The position numbers and the translations under genes were made by a program. The notes beneath the pieces were generated by a model. The model made no database searches and was not told the origin of the DNA. It saw nothing but the letters and a program-made list of their open reading frames with translations. Shown here piece after piece: positions 35,301 to 44,185 of a stretch of 64,000 bases of DNA. This DNA comes from Mycobacterium gastri (GTDB lineage Bacteria > Actinomycetota > Actinomycetes > Mycobacteriales > Mycobacteriaceae): positions 1-64,000 of the forward strand of contig NZ_LQOX01000153.1 in assembly GCF_002102175.1 (NCBI RefSeq), written 5' to 3'. Position 1 is the first letter of the stretch, and each line of letters starts with the position of its first letter.

Positions 35301-36444
35301 CTTCCTCGGTTGCGGCCAGGTGGCGACCAATCGAGTCGTTGATTCGCTGAGCACGCGTGGCTAGGTCAGGCAATCGGCGGCTGACCGCGATGTTGCCAAA
35401 CACAACTGGCGCCCCTACAGCTGTTGTGTTGCAACGATTGTGGCTGTCATTGGCGAAGCGCAGTCAAGGACGAGCCGGGCTGCCAACGCACGTTGACCAT
35501 CCGCCGCGTACTCAATCTTGACAGCGCAAGACTCACTGACCATTCAATAGTTACATGCAATTGTTGCATATGGACATCAAAATGCAACGATGCACAGGAG
35601 ATTTACAGCTAACCTTCGGGTGTAACGATGCGGTCAAGTGGCCCGTGGTCGACGAGCTGTCCGGAACGTCCACCCGCATGACACGAATCATGTTGGGGTG
35701 GAAGTATTTGCGAATCGCGGATTTCTGAGGGCGGGACATGCCCCCGGCGACTCTGCCACGGCAGTGCCTGTTGACTGGGTTTCAGGCATTACGCAAGTCC
35801 GGATATGGTTACATGGCAAGCTATTTCGACCAACCAGGAGAGTGCCGCAATCTGGGTGAAGGGTACATCAGCGAAAAGCGTTGCCGCTCTCCATCATCGC
35901 CGCTGCTCGGGCGTCGGCTGCGGCTCGAAGCCGAGCCGGGCCCGGTGAGGTGAAGCCTCGGCTCGGCTGGCAGTACTGGCCAAGTGAGCTGAAAATCTCC
36001 TGTGCGTCAGTGATGTCTAGTTGTCGGGTGACCGCGATTGGGTTTCACTATCGGGTGGTCGGTGTGACGGCGTGCAGCGGTGCCCGTGTTCGTCATTGCC
36101 CAGGTGTCACCGGTCGTCGTCAAAAGCCCCTTAGAACCGCATTGCATGGCTGTCCGATCAGGTAGTCATTCGTGATGCGGAGGAAGAGCAGTGTTCGTGC
36201 ACTTTTCGTCAGGGCCGTCGTTGCAGAGGTTTGGCAACCCGCGGCCAGCCGGCGGCGCGTCGTCATCTGACAGTCCGTATGCCGGGCGTCCGAACCGATC
36301 GGCCGAGCAACGTCGGGCGGTTTCGGTGGGCAACTAAACGCATCGACCAACTGTTGCCTGATCTTCCTGAGTGAATGCACACTAAGCCACCATGTATTGC
36401 CGCTCGGTGGTACGCCGACATCGTCTGTGAAAGGTAAGTACCTT
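35301..36444. other. 1.1-kb gap between PPE operon and narK-like gene
   Basis: No convincing gene. It is less GC-rich than the surroundings, especially 35.5-35.85 kb. TGCAA motifs cluster here: GTTGCAAC (35428-35435), ATGCAATTGTTGCAT (35555-35569) and TGCAACGAT twice (35430, 35583). A 10-bp stem AGCCGAGCCG/CGGCTCGGCT lies at 35929-35968. Short open frames at 35638-35859 and 35551-35739 have no recognisable product or ribosome site. Confidence 0.6.
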
Positions 36445-37860
36445 ATGGCGCGACCGCACCGCATCGCGGATTGGGATGCGGAAGACACCGCCGCCTGGCG
36501 TGACGGCAACAACGTGATAGCCCGTCGCAACCTGATTTGGTCAAACGTCAGCGGGCACATCGCCTTCTCCATCTGGTACCTCTGGTCGGTGATGGTGCTG
36601 TTCATGCCGCAGGGCGTCTACGGTTTTTCGACCGGCGACAAGCTGCTACTGGCGGCCACCGCGACGTTCGTCGGGGCGATCGTGCGCATCCCCTATGCAA
36701 TGGCTACCACCAGGTTCGGCGGACGCAATTGGGCCGTGTTCTCGTCCCTGGTGTTGCTGATCCCCACCGTCGGCGCGATGGTGTTGCTGGCTCACCCCGG
36801 CCTGCCGTTGTGGCCATATCTGGTGTGCGCCGCGCTGACCGGATTGGGCGGCGGCAACTACGCCGCTTCGCTGGCGCATATCGAAGCCTTCTACCCGCAG
36901 CGGCTCAAGGGATTCGCGCTGGGCTTCACCGGAGGTTTCACCAACCTGGGGTCGGCGGCCATTCAGGCGGTCGGGCTCGTGGTGCTGGCGACCGCCGGTC
37001 ACCAGGCGCCTTATCTGGTGTGCGCGGTCTACCTGGTGCTGCTGGCCGTAGCGGCTGTCGGCGCGGCACTGTTCCTGGACAACCTCAGCCACGTCATCGA
37101 CATGGGGCATGTGCGATCGGTTCTGCGGGTTCCCGACTCGTGGGCAATCTCGGTTCTCTATCTGTGCTGCTCCGGCTCGTTTCTTGGTTTTGCGTTCGCC
37201 TTCGGCCAGGTGCTGGTGCACAATTTCGTGGCCGCGGGGCAGACCCACGCACAGGCATCGCTGCACGCTGCCGAGATCGCCTTCATCGGCCCGCTGCTGG
37301 GCTCGGTGGCGCGGATAATCGGCGGCAGGTTGGGCGATCGCTTTGGTGGCGGCTACGTGACCCTCAGTGCGTTGGCCGCCATGGCGGGAGCCGGCGGGTT
37401 CCTGGTCGCGGTCAGCACCCACGACGACCTCACCCAGGGGACGCGCGGGGGGCCCACAGTCCATACGATGATCGGCTACATCTTCGGCTTCATCACGCTG
37501 TTCATCTGTTGCGGCATCGGCAAGGGCTCGGTGTTCAAGCTGATCCCGTCGATTTTTCAGAATCGCAGCCGCGCGCTGAATGTCACCGCAGCCGAACGCC
37601 GCGACTGGGAGCGGGTCATGTCGGGAGCGTTGATCGGGTTTGCCGGGACACTCGGCGGGTTGGGTGCCATGGGGGTCAACCTGGTGCTGCGGCAGTCGTA
37701 TGTGAGCGCCGGCACCGAAACCCCGGCATTCTGGGTCTTCCTGCTGTGCTATATCGGCGCCACGTGGTTGACCTGGTGGCGCTACGTGCGGCCGCACGGG
37801 CCGGCACCGGCGTTGCGACAACAAACTGCGGGGGAGCCGGTCGGAGGGGCTGCTGCCTGA
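36445..37860 (+). CDS. NarK-type nitrate/nitrite transporter
   Basis: A 471-residue major facilitator protein with about twelve membrane helices. Family signatures: VRIPYAMATTRFGGRNWAVF after helix II (conserved Arg), and the glycine-rich nitrate signatures GGGNYAASLAHIEAF and GFAFAFGQVLVHNFVA. GRLGDRFGGGYVTLSALAAM is the internal MFS loop. ATG 36445 (MARPHRIADWDAED) is used; it follows AAAGGTAAG. The closest mycobacterial type from memory is NarK3/NarU. It stands alone, 25 kb from narGHJI, and could feed nitrate to that enzyme or export nitrite. Confidence 0.9.
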   Translation: MARPHRIADWDAEDTAAWRDGNNVIARRNLIWSNVSGHIAFSIWYLWSVMVLFMPQGVYGFSTGDKLLLAATATFVGAIVRIPYAMATTRFGGRNWAVFSSLVLLIPTVGAMVLLAHPGLPLWPYLVCAALTGLGGGNYAASLAHIEAFYPQRLKGFALGFTGGFTNLGSAAIQAVGLVVLATAGHQAPYLVCAVYLVLLAVAAVGAALFLDNLSHVIDMGHVRSVLRVPDSWAISVLYLCCSGSFLGFAFAFGQVLVHNFVAAGQTHAQASLHAAEIAFIGPLLGSVARIIGGRLGDRFGGGYVTLSALAAMAGAGGFLVAVSTHDDLTQGTRGGPTVHTMIGYIFGFITLFICCGIGKGSVFKLIPSIFQNRSRALNVTAAERRDWERVMSGALIGFAGTLGGLGAMGVNLVLRQSYVSAGTETPAFWVFLLCYIGATWLTWWRYVRPHGPAPALRQQTAGEPVGGAAA

Positions 37861-38207
37861 TGCCGGAGGAGAGCGTCAACGTGCTCTCGCTTCTGGTAAT
37901 CCAGGCCGAGTTGACCGTTGCCGTTGGCAAGCCTCTCTCTATGCGACGTCCGGCAAGGCAATAATGTCAGTGAATTATTTTCCAGCCCAAGATAATTTGA
38001 TTTGGTGTGGCCCAAACAGCGTGATTTCGCAACGATGTACATAGCCAGCCTCGCCTAAAATGCGGCATCGCAACCGAATCAGATTCCGAAACGCCGTAAG
38101 AACAGCATCGTTGACGCATCTCTTTCGTGTGTATAGGTTCGATCACCACAACCGAATAGCGTCGGCATCAACGCGATCTAGTCGAAACACGCAGGGAGTA
38201 AACGCAA
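37861..38207. other. AT-richer gap upstream of the LPMO gene
   Basis: A 347-bp stretch without a gene. It is clearly lower in GC than most of the window (for example 37960-38180). AATTAT (37973-37978) and ATAATT (37992-37997) form a small inverted repeat. GGGAG at 38191-38195 is probably the ribosome site of the LPMO gene. The base composition suggests the LPMO gene and its promoter were acquired together. Confidence 0.5.
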
Positions 38208-38951
38208 ATGACGAACCGCGTATTGTCTATTATCGGCACCGCAACTTTGGTCCCTTGTCTTCAGGTCGTTCTTCCGATGGCTAACGCCTATGCGCATGGC
38301 TTTGTCTCGTCTCCGCCCAGCCGTCAGGCCCAGTGTGCACAGGGTGCAGTTCAATGCGGCGCGATCAAGTATGAGCCGCAGAGTGTGGAGGGCCCCAAGG
38401 GGCTTACCAGCTGCAATGGCGGCCTCGGGCAGTTCGCCGAGCTCAATGACGACAGCAAGCCGTGGCGGCCGACGCCGGTCGGCAATACCGTCTCGTTCAC
38501 CTGGACCAACACCGCACTACACCGGACCGTCGGCTGGGAATATTACATCGGTGCCACCAAAGTCGCCGGCTTCGACGGCAATAACGTGCCACCTGGTGCG
38601 ACGGTCACCCACACGGTCAACCTGAGTGGGTTCAGCGGTCGCCAGAAGCTCTTGGCCATATGGCTTATCGGCGACACTCCCAACGCGTTTTATTCCTGCG
38701 TCGACCTGCAAGTCGGCGGCGGCCAACCGCCCACCAGCACAACGACCCCGCCCGCCGGCACCACGACCCCGCCCGCCGGCACCACGACGACGGTTCCGGC
38801 AGCGGCCAGTGCATGGGCCGCCGGCGCGACCTATGCGGCGGGAGACACCGTCACCTACAACGGCAAGACCTACCGATGCCTGCAGGCGCACACCGCCTAC
38901 GATCCAACCTGGACCCCGGCTGCAACGCCGGCGCTCTGGAAGGAGACGTGA
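38208..38951 (+). CDS. Secreted AA10 lytic polysaccharide monooxygenase with chitin-binding module
   Basis: Copper enzyme that cleaves chitin or cellulose oxidatively (247 residues). The signal peptide ends ...MANAYA, so His30 (HGFVSSPPSRQ) becomes the N-terminal residue needed for the copper histidine brace. The second brace His is His105 in TNTALHRTVGWEYY. The axial Phe is probably in NAFYSCVDLQV. Cys pairs at residues 43/50 and 69 plus the late Cys fit AA10 disulfides. After a Thr/Pro linker repeating TTTPPAG, residues about 202-246 form a CBM5/12 module (AWAAGATYAAGDTVTYNGK, then CLQAH and final W). Unusual in mycobacteria; no chitinase nearby. Confidence 0.9.
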   Translation: MTNRVLSIIGTATLVPCLQVVLPMANAYAHGFVSSPPSRQAQCAQGAVQCGAIKYEPQSVEGPKGLTSCNGGLGQFAELNDDSKPWRPTPVGNTVSFTWTNTALHRTVGWEYYIGATKVAGFDGNNVPPGATVTHTVNLSGFSGRQKLLAIWLIGDTPNAFYSCVDLQVGGGQPPTSTTTPPAGTTTPPAGTTTTVPAAASAWAAGATYAAGDTVTYNGKTYRCLQAHTAYDPTWTPAATPALWKET

Positions 38952-38964
38952 CCGTTGCCGTCGA

Positions 38965-38989
38965 GCGTGGGCTCGGCTCGGACCCACGC
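38965..38989. terminator. Short GC hairpin after the LPMO gene
   Basis: GCGTGGG (38965-38971) pairs with CCCACGC (38983-38989), loop of 11. It lies 14 bases behind the LPMO stop, in the gap between convergent genes. No T tract. Confidence 0.35.
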
Positions 38990-39048
38990 CGGTAAGCGTG
39001 CTGGGCCGTCGTTGCGTGTTCGGCGTGCGCTGGCCGCGGTCCGCACCA

Positions 39049-39852
39049 TCACCCAGGCAGCCCGTCCCTTTCGGCATCTGCTCGATAGCGGTCCACCCAC
39101 TCGTCGGAACGCTGATCGGCCTGCCGCTTCAGCACCGGCGCGGGAGCCAGCCGCGGGTCGAGCCCCAACGCCTCGAGGATGGTGCCGACCAGTTCGGTCA
39201 GATTGCGCCACAACACCGGATAAGCGACCTCCATCGGTGTGATGTTCTCCGCGGCGAACCAGCTGCGCCAGCCCGCTTCCTGGGCGCGCAGCATGGTGAC
39301 GACATGGGCGATCGCCCCGGCGTGATAGACGGCGCGGGCGTCGCGGACCGGATCGGGGCGCCCCCGCCAGACCCGCGTCTGCACCGCACGCCAAAACGAC
39401 ACCGCCTGCGACACGACGTCGGGACGGTAGACATAGACAACGAACGGGTTCTCACCGACGACGTCGCGGATGGCCGCCTTGAGGCCCTCGCCTGAGCGTT
39501 GCGGAAGTTGGTTTGCGCGATTCACCAGCAGCGGGGTCTGATTCCACATCAGCTTGCCGCCCCAGACACCGTTGGGCGTTCTGCCGACCGTGCGGATGTA
39601 GTCACGCCAGATCTCCGCCGGCGCGACGTCGGGCTTACCGTCGTCCAGCGGGTCGAGCAGGCGCAGGATCGATTCGTCGTCAACCCCGGCAAACCACTCT
39701 CGCGGTTGCGGCGGCTGGCTCGTCGTCGGCAGATACTGGAAGAACTCCTGGGGTTCGCCGGCTACGCCGGTGGCGCGTAACGATTCGACCAACAGCGTGC
39801 TCCCGCTGCGCTGCGATGCCAACACCAGGTATGACGACGGGCGGTCTGCCAC
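39049..39852 (-). CDS. stf0: Trehalose 2-sulfotransferase Stf0
   Basis: Cytoplasmic PAPS-dependent sulfotransferase that makes trehalose-2-sulfate, the first step to sulfolipids (267 residues). The PAPS phosphate-binding loop is LASQRSGSTLLVESLRATG at residues 11-29. The stretch YRPDVVSQAVSFWRAVQTRVW and the C-terminus ADQRSDEWVDRYR match Stf0 closely. In H37Rv this gene is Rv0295c, far from here, so this is a different genomic setting. No pks2/papA/mmpL8 sulfolipid genes are in the window, so the final product may be other than SL-1. Confidence 0.92.
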   Translation of the reverse strand: MADRPSSYLVLASQRSGSTLLVESLRATGVAGEPQEFFQYLPTTSQPPQPREWFAGVDDESILRLLDPLDDGKPDVAPAEIWRDYIRTVGRTPNGVWGGKLMWNQTPLLVNRANQLPQRSGEGLKAAIRDVVGENPFVVYVYRPDVVSQAVSFWRAVQTRVWRGRPDPVRDARAVYHAGAIAHVVTMLRAQEAGWRSWFAAENITPMEVAYPVLWRNLTELVGTILEALGLDPRLAPAPVLKRQADQRSDEWVDRYRADAERDGLPG

Positions 39853-39903
39853 GAAAAAAGAGTATCCGGAAGAAAACTGACTCTGCGCGTGATTCGGCTT
39901 GTG

Positions 39904-41496
39904 TCAGCCAGACCGTTCGGTCACCCGCAACCCCAGCGAAAAGAGCAGCCGCACATCGGGATCAGCCAATGACGTCGACAGCAGCTTCTCGATCCGCCGC
40001 ACTCGATAGCGAACAGTGTTGGGATGTACCTGCAGTGCCTGCGCGGCGGCGCCAATATCGCCGAAGCTGTCCAAGTAGACCCGTAACGTTTCGGCCAGCG
40101 CCGGATCCCGGGCGCGCAGGTCAGGTATCCGCGGGTCGATCAGCCGCGCCTGGGCGCCGACCAGCGTGACGATTTCGTCGAGCAGCACCGCGGTGCGTGC
40201 TTCGGCCACCGAGGTCACCTGCCCTATCGAGATGGGGTGGCGCACAGCACTGTCGAGCACGCCGTCCACCTCGGTGCGCGCCGCGGCGATACCCTGCAGA
40301 CCCGCGACCGGCGCGGCGATCGCGGCTCGCAGCTGCACGCCCAGCTCGGTGCGCAGCGAGTTGACCGTGCCACGCACCCATGAGGTGACCGCACGGGCCG
40401 TCGCGGTCTGCGGCAACACCACATAGATCCGTGATCCGTTGGCCCCTACCTGGGCGTCACGACGAAAAGCGCTGGCGCTCAACGCCAAGACATCGCCGAG
40501 CCGGGCTGGTTGGCTTTCGGCGGCGATGGTGTCGAAGCCGATCAGCGCGGCGTTCCCGTCGCTGGCCAGCCCGAGTTCGCGCGCGATGGCGGCCACCTCG
40601 ACCGGTTCACCGTCGGCCAGGCCGAGTAGTTGCTGTACCCGCCGCGCGCTCGTGGAGGGCCGGGCCGCCAGCCGCGCCATGATCCGGGCGGCCAGCACCG
40701 CCGCGCCCTGCAAAATCTCTACGGCATCGTCGGCCAGCGGCTGCGAGCCCTGCTGAACCCAGATCGCGCCGGCGAACACCGGGGGCCGCCGCGCCGCCAC
40801 CGGCGGCTGATGAATCCCGATCGCAAGCCGCGGACGCAGCCCCAACTCCGGGCGCTCGGCTACCCTGACCACCTCGCCGCCGCAGCGAAGGGCATCGAAA
40901 ATGCCCCATTGAGCCAGCCAAGTCAGATGCTCGGGCGGACCGGCGCGGCCCAGGATGGACAGCCGGCGCAGCTCGTCGGCGTCTTCGTTGGACGCCGAGT
41001 AGGCCAGCACATGAGACTGCGCGTCTTCGATGCTGACCATGCCGTGGATTCGGTCGGCGAGGGACTGGGCCAGGCCGAACAGGTCGGTGCCCGAGTCGTC
41101 CATGGGATCGCCGCGGTCCCCGTGATGCTCCAAGACGTGATTGACCAGCCGGTAAAGGCGTTCCCAGCGAGCACGCGGTTCCACGGCAACCACCGCCGAC
41201 CCCGCTCGGACCGCTTGGGCCACCACCGCGTCCGACGGTTCCTTGACGAAGATCGCCACCGGCGCGCGGGCTTGGCCCCCAATCCAACGCAGCGCCTCGT
41301 CGGCGGTGACGCCCAGCAGAAAGAAGACGTCGGCCGAGCCCGCCGCTTCGGCCAGGCCCAGCCGCACATCGTCGGAATCGACCAGCGCTGTCGAGGCCAC
41401 CGTGAGATCCAGCCCCCGCGGGGCTTCGACCAGATTGACCAGGGTTGCATCCAGGGCGAGGAGTAACTGGCCCAATCCGACACCAGGCGCCCGCAT
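39904..41496 (-). CDS. PucR family transcriptional regulator (Rv1186c-like)
   Basis: A 530-residue PucR-type regulator. N-terminal PucR sensory region (LLALDATLVNLVEAPRGLDL ... FVKEPSDAVVAQAVR), GGDEF-like central part, and a C-terminal helix-turn-helix of the HTH_30 type at about residues 480-515 (GAAAQALQVHPNTVRYRVRR). I start it at ATG 41496; the very long open frame upstream is antisense to rocA and is not real. It is divergent from rocA-putA with 84 bp between, and is the expected activator of proline catabolism (in M. tuberculosis this role is assigned to PruC/Rv1186c). Confidence 0.92.
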   Translation of the reverse strand: MRAPGVGLGQLLLALDATLVNLVEAPRGLDLTVASTALVDSDDVRLGLAEAAGSADVFFLLGVTADEALRWIGGQARAPVAIFVKEPSDAVVAQAVRAGSAVVAVEPRARWERLYRLVNHVLEHHGDRGDPMDDSGTDLFGLAQSLADRIHGMVSIEDAQSHVLAYSASNEDADELRRLSILGRAGPPEHLTWLAQWGIFDALRCGGEVVRVAERPELGLRPRLAIGIHQPPVAARRPPVFAGAIWVQQGSQPLADDAVEILQGAAVLAARIMARLAARPSTSARRVQQLLGLADGEPVEVAAIARELGLASDGNAALIGFDTIAAESQPARLGDVLALSASAFRRDAQVGANGSRIYVVLPQTATARAVTSWVRGTVNSLRTELGVQLRAAIAAPVAGLQGIAAARTEVDGVLDSAVRHPISIGQVTSVAEARTAVLLDEIVTLVGAQARLIDPRIPDLRARDPALAETLRVYLDSFGDIGAAAQALQVHPNTVRYRVRRIEKLLSTSLADPDVRLLFSLGLRVTERSG

Positions 41497-41580
41497 ATTG
41501 TCCGATCCTACTAGCAGCGGTGGCAATTCCTGTCGTATCGACCAATCGATTCCGGTCCCCGGACGGGGAACCTGGCAGGC

Positions 41581-43212
41581 ATGGACGCTATTACCCAAGT
41601 GCCGGTCCCGGTCAACGAGCCGGTGCATGATTATGCGCCGAATTCGCCGGAACGCGGCCGGCTGCGCGCCGAGCTCGCCTTGCAGTCCGATCATCCGATG
41701 GACCTGCCGCACGTTATCGGCGGCCGGCACCGGATGGGCGACGGCGAGCCGATCGACGTCGTCGCGCCACACCGGCATGCCGCGCGGCTGGGCACCCTGA
41801 CCAACGCCGACCATGCCGATGCGGCAGCGGCTATCGCGGCCGCCATGGCTGCGAAAAATGGCTGGGCCGCACTGCCTTTCGACGAGCGCGCCGCGGTGTT
41901 CCTGCGCGCCGCCGATCTGCTCGCGGGGCCGTGGCGGGAAAAGATCGCCGCCGCCACCATGCTCGGCCAGTCGAAGTCGGTGTATCAGGCCGAGATCGAC
42001 GCGCCCTGCGAGCTGGTGGATTTCTGGCGATTCAACGTCTCGTTCGCCCGCCAGATTCTGGCCCAGCAGCCGATCAGCGGCCCGGGGGAGTGGAACCGCA
42101 CCGATTACCGGCCGCTGGACGGCTTCGTCTATGCGATCACGCCGTTCAACTTCACCTCGATCGCGGGCAATCTGCCCACCGCGCCGGCGCTGATGGGCAA
42201 CACGGTGGTCTGGAAACCGTCGATCACCCAGACCCTGTCGGCCTATCTGCTCATGCAACTGCTGGAAGCGGCGGGGTTGCCGCCGGGTGTGATCAACCTG
42301 GTCACCGGCGACGGCTTCGCGGTTTCCGACGTTGCGCTCGCCGATCCGCGATTGGCCGGCATCCACTTCACCGGATCGACGGCCACCTTCTGCCACCTGT
42401 GGCAGCAGGTCGGCGCCAATATCGGTCACTACCAGAGCTATCCGCGGCTGGTCGGGGAGACCGGCGGTAAGGACTTCGTGGTGGCACACGCTTCGGCGCG
42501 CCCGGATGTGTTGTCCACCGCCTTGATTCGCGGAGCGTTCGACTATCAGGGCCAGAAGTGCTCGGCGGCGTCGCGGGCGTTCATCGCCCACTCGGTGTGG
42601 CAGCAAATGGGTGATGACTTCCTGGGGGCCGTTGCCGCGCTGAAATACGGTGACATCACCGACCTGTCGAATTATGGTGGGGCGCTGATCGACCGGCGCG
42701 CTTTCATCAAGAACGTCGACGCGATCGAGCGGGCCAAGGGTACGGCCGGTGTCACGATTGCGGTTGGCGGCGAATACGACGACAGCGTCGGCTATTTCGT
42801 CCGTCCCACGGTGTTGCTGTCCGACGACCCGACCTACGATGCGTTCGCCACCGAATACTTCGGGCCGGTGCTGGCGGTGCACGTCTATCCCGACGGGCAC
42901 TACGAACGTATCCTCGACGCCGTCGATACCGGATCGCGCTACGCGCTGACCGGCGCAGTCATCGCCGACGATCGCCGCGCCGTGCTGACGGCACAAGACC
43001 GGCTGCGGTTCGCCGCGGGAAACTTCTATGTCAACGACAAGCCGACCGGTGCGGTCGTCGGGCGCCAGCCGTTCGGTGGCTCGCGCGGGTCGGGCACCAA
43101 CGACAAGGCGGGTTCGCCGCTGAACCTGTTGCGCTGGACGTCGGCGCGCACCATCAAGGAGACGTTCGTCCCGGCGACCGCCCACCGTTACCCGCACATG
43201 GCTGCCGACTGA
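41581..43212 (+). CDS. rocA: L-glutamate gamma-semialdehyde (P5C) dehydrogenase
   Basis: A 543-residue aldehyde dehydrogenase oxidising P5C/glutamate semialdehyde to glutamate with NAD+, second step of proline use. Markers: YAITPFNFTSIAGNLPTAPA (Rossmann region), FTGSTATFCHLWQQV (NAD loop), GETGGKDFVV (general base Glu) and YQGQKCSAASRAF with the catalytic Cys. The C-terminal GRQPFGGSRGSGTNDKAGSP is the group signature. The stop and the putA ATG overlap by one base (TGATG). Confidence 0.96.
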   Translation: MDAITQVPVPVNEPVHDYAPNSPERGRLRAELALQSDHPMDLPHVIGGRHRMGDGEPIDVVAPHRHAARLGTLTNADHADAAAAIAAAMAAKNGWAALPFDERAAVFLRAADLLAGPWREKIAAATMLGQSKSVYQAEIDAPCELVDFWRFNVSFARQILAQQPISGPGEWNRTDYRPLDGFVYAITPFNFTSIAGNLPTAPALMGNTVVWKPSITQTLSAYLLMQLLEAAGLPPGVINLVTGDGFAVSDVALADPRLAGIHFTGSTATFCHLWQQVGANIGHYQSYPRLVGETGGKDFVVAHASARPDVLSTALIRGAFDYQGQKCSAASRAFIAHSVWQQMGDDFLGAVAALKYGDITDLSNYGGALIDRRAFIKNVDAIERAKGTAGVTIAVGGEYDDSVGYFVRPTVLLSDDPTYDAFATEYFGPVLAVHVYPDGHYERILDAVDTGSRYALTGAVIADDRRAVLTAQDRLRFAAGNFYVNDKPTGAVVGRQPFGGSRGSGTNDKAGSPLNLLRWTSARTIKETFVPATAHRYPHMAAD

Positions 43213-44171
43213 TGGCCCGGTTGTTCGCCCGCACCCTGCGTCCGGCCCTGCTGGCGGCCGGACGGTCTGATAGGTTGCGGCTCATGACCGGGCGCTCGTC
43301 GCTGACCCGGCGGGTGGTGCGCCGGTTCGTGCCCGGTGAAACTCTGGATAGTGTCCTGGAAGTGGTTGCGGCGCTGCGTGCTTCGGGCCGCTATGTCAGC
43401 ATCGACTACCTCGGCGAGAATGTCACCGACACGGAAGGCGCCGCGGCCACCGTGCGGGCCTACCTCGACCTGCTCGATGCGCTGGGCCGGCGGCCGGACA
43501 CGGCATTCGACGGGGTACGACCGCTGGAGGTGTCGGTCAAGCTGTCGGCGCTGGGGCAGGCACTGGATCGCGACGGTCAGAAGATCGCCTTGGACAATGC
43601 CCGCACCATCTGCGAGCGGGCCGAGCAGGTCGGGGTGTGGGTCACCGTGGACGCCGAAGACCACACCACCACCGATTCGACCCTGTCGATATCGGGGGAT
43701 CTGCGAGTCGATTTCGGTTGGCTGGGCACGGTTGTGCAGGCATATCTGCGGCGCACGCTTGCGGATTGCCGGGAGCTGGCCTCGGTGGGTGCCCGGGTGC
43801 GACTGTGCAAGGGCGCTTACGACGAGCCCGCAGCGGTGGCCTACCGGGACGGCGCCGAGATCACCGACTCCTACCTGCGGTGCCTGCACGTTCTGCTGTC
43901 GGGTTCCGGGTATCCGATGGTGGCGTCGCACGACCCGGAGATCATCGGCGCGGCCGGCGGCATGGCTGCCGAATTAGGTTGTAGCGCAAGCGAGTTCGAA
44001 TACCAGATGCTGTATGGCATCCGCGACGACGAGCAGCGGCGGCTGGCCGCCGCCGGTAATCAGGTGCGCGTGTACGTGCCGTTCGGCAGTCAGTGGTACG
44101 GCTATTTCATGAGACGCCTGGCCGAACGCCCGGCGAACCTCGCGTTTTTCCTGCGGGCCTTGGTGCGCTGA
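43212..44171 (+). CDS. putA: Proline dehydrogenase (monofunctional)
   Basis: A 319-residue FAD-dependent barrel enzyme converting proline to P5C, first step of proline catabolism and feeder of rocA. Markers: VSIDYLGENVTD, EVSVKLSALGQALD, VTVDAEDHTTTDSTL, RVRLCKGAYDEPA and the C-terminal EYQMLYGIRDDEQR with the substrate Arg pair. Further RVYVPFGSQWYGYFMRRLAER closes the barrel. Starts at ATG 43212, coupled to rocA. Its 3' end is followed directly by the 20-bp repeat array. Confidence 0.95.
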   Translation: MARLFARTLRPALLAAGRSDRLRLMTGRSSLTRRVVRRFVPGETLDSVLEVVAALRASGRYVSIDYLGENVTDTEGAAATVRAYLDLLDALGRRPDTAFDGVRPLEVSVKLSALGQALDRDGQKIALDNARTICERAEQVGVWVTVDAEDHTTTDSTLSISGDLRVDFGWLGTVVQAYLRRTLADCRELASVGARVRLCKGAYDEPAAVAYRDGAEITDSYLRCLHVLLSGSGYPMVASHDPEIIGAAGGMAAELGCSASEFEYQMLYGIRDDEQRRLAAAGNQVRVYVPFGSQWYGYFMRRLAERPANLAFFLRALVR

Positions 44172-44185
44172 GTGCGTCGGGTGTG

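Noticed and set aside
35638..35859. 73-codon frame in the gap before narK
   Set aside because: No ribosome site, no recognisable product, and a competing frame on the other strand.
41497..43197. Upstream extension of the PucR frame antisense to rocA
   Set aside because: The PucR protein is complete from ATG 41496; the extension is the mirror of rocA.
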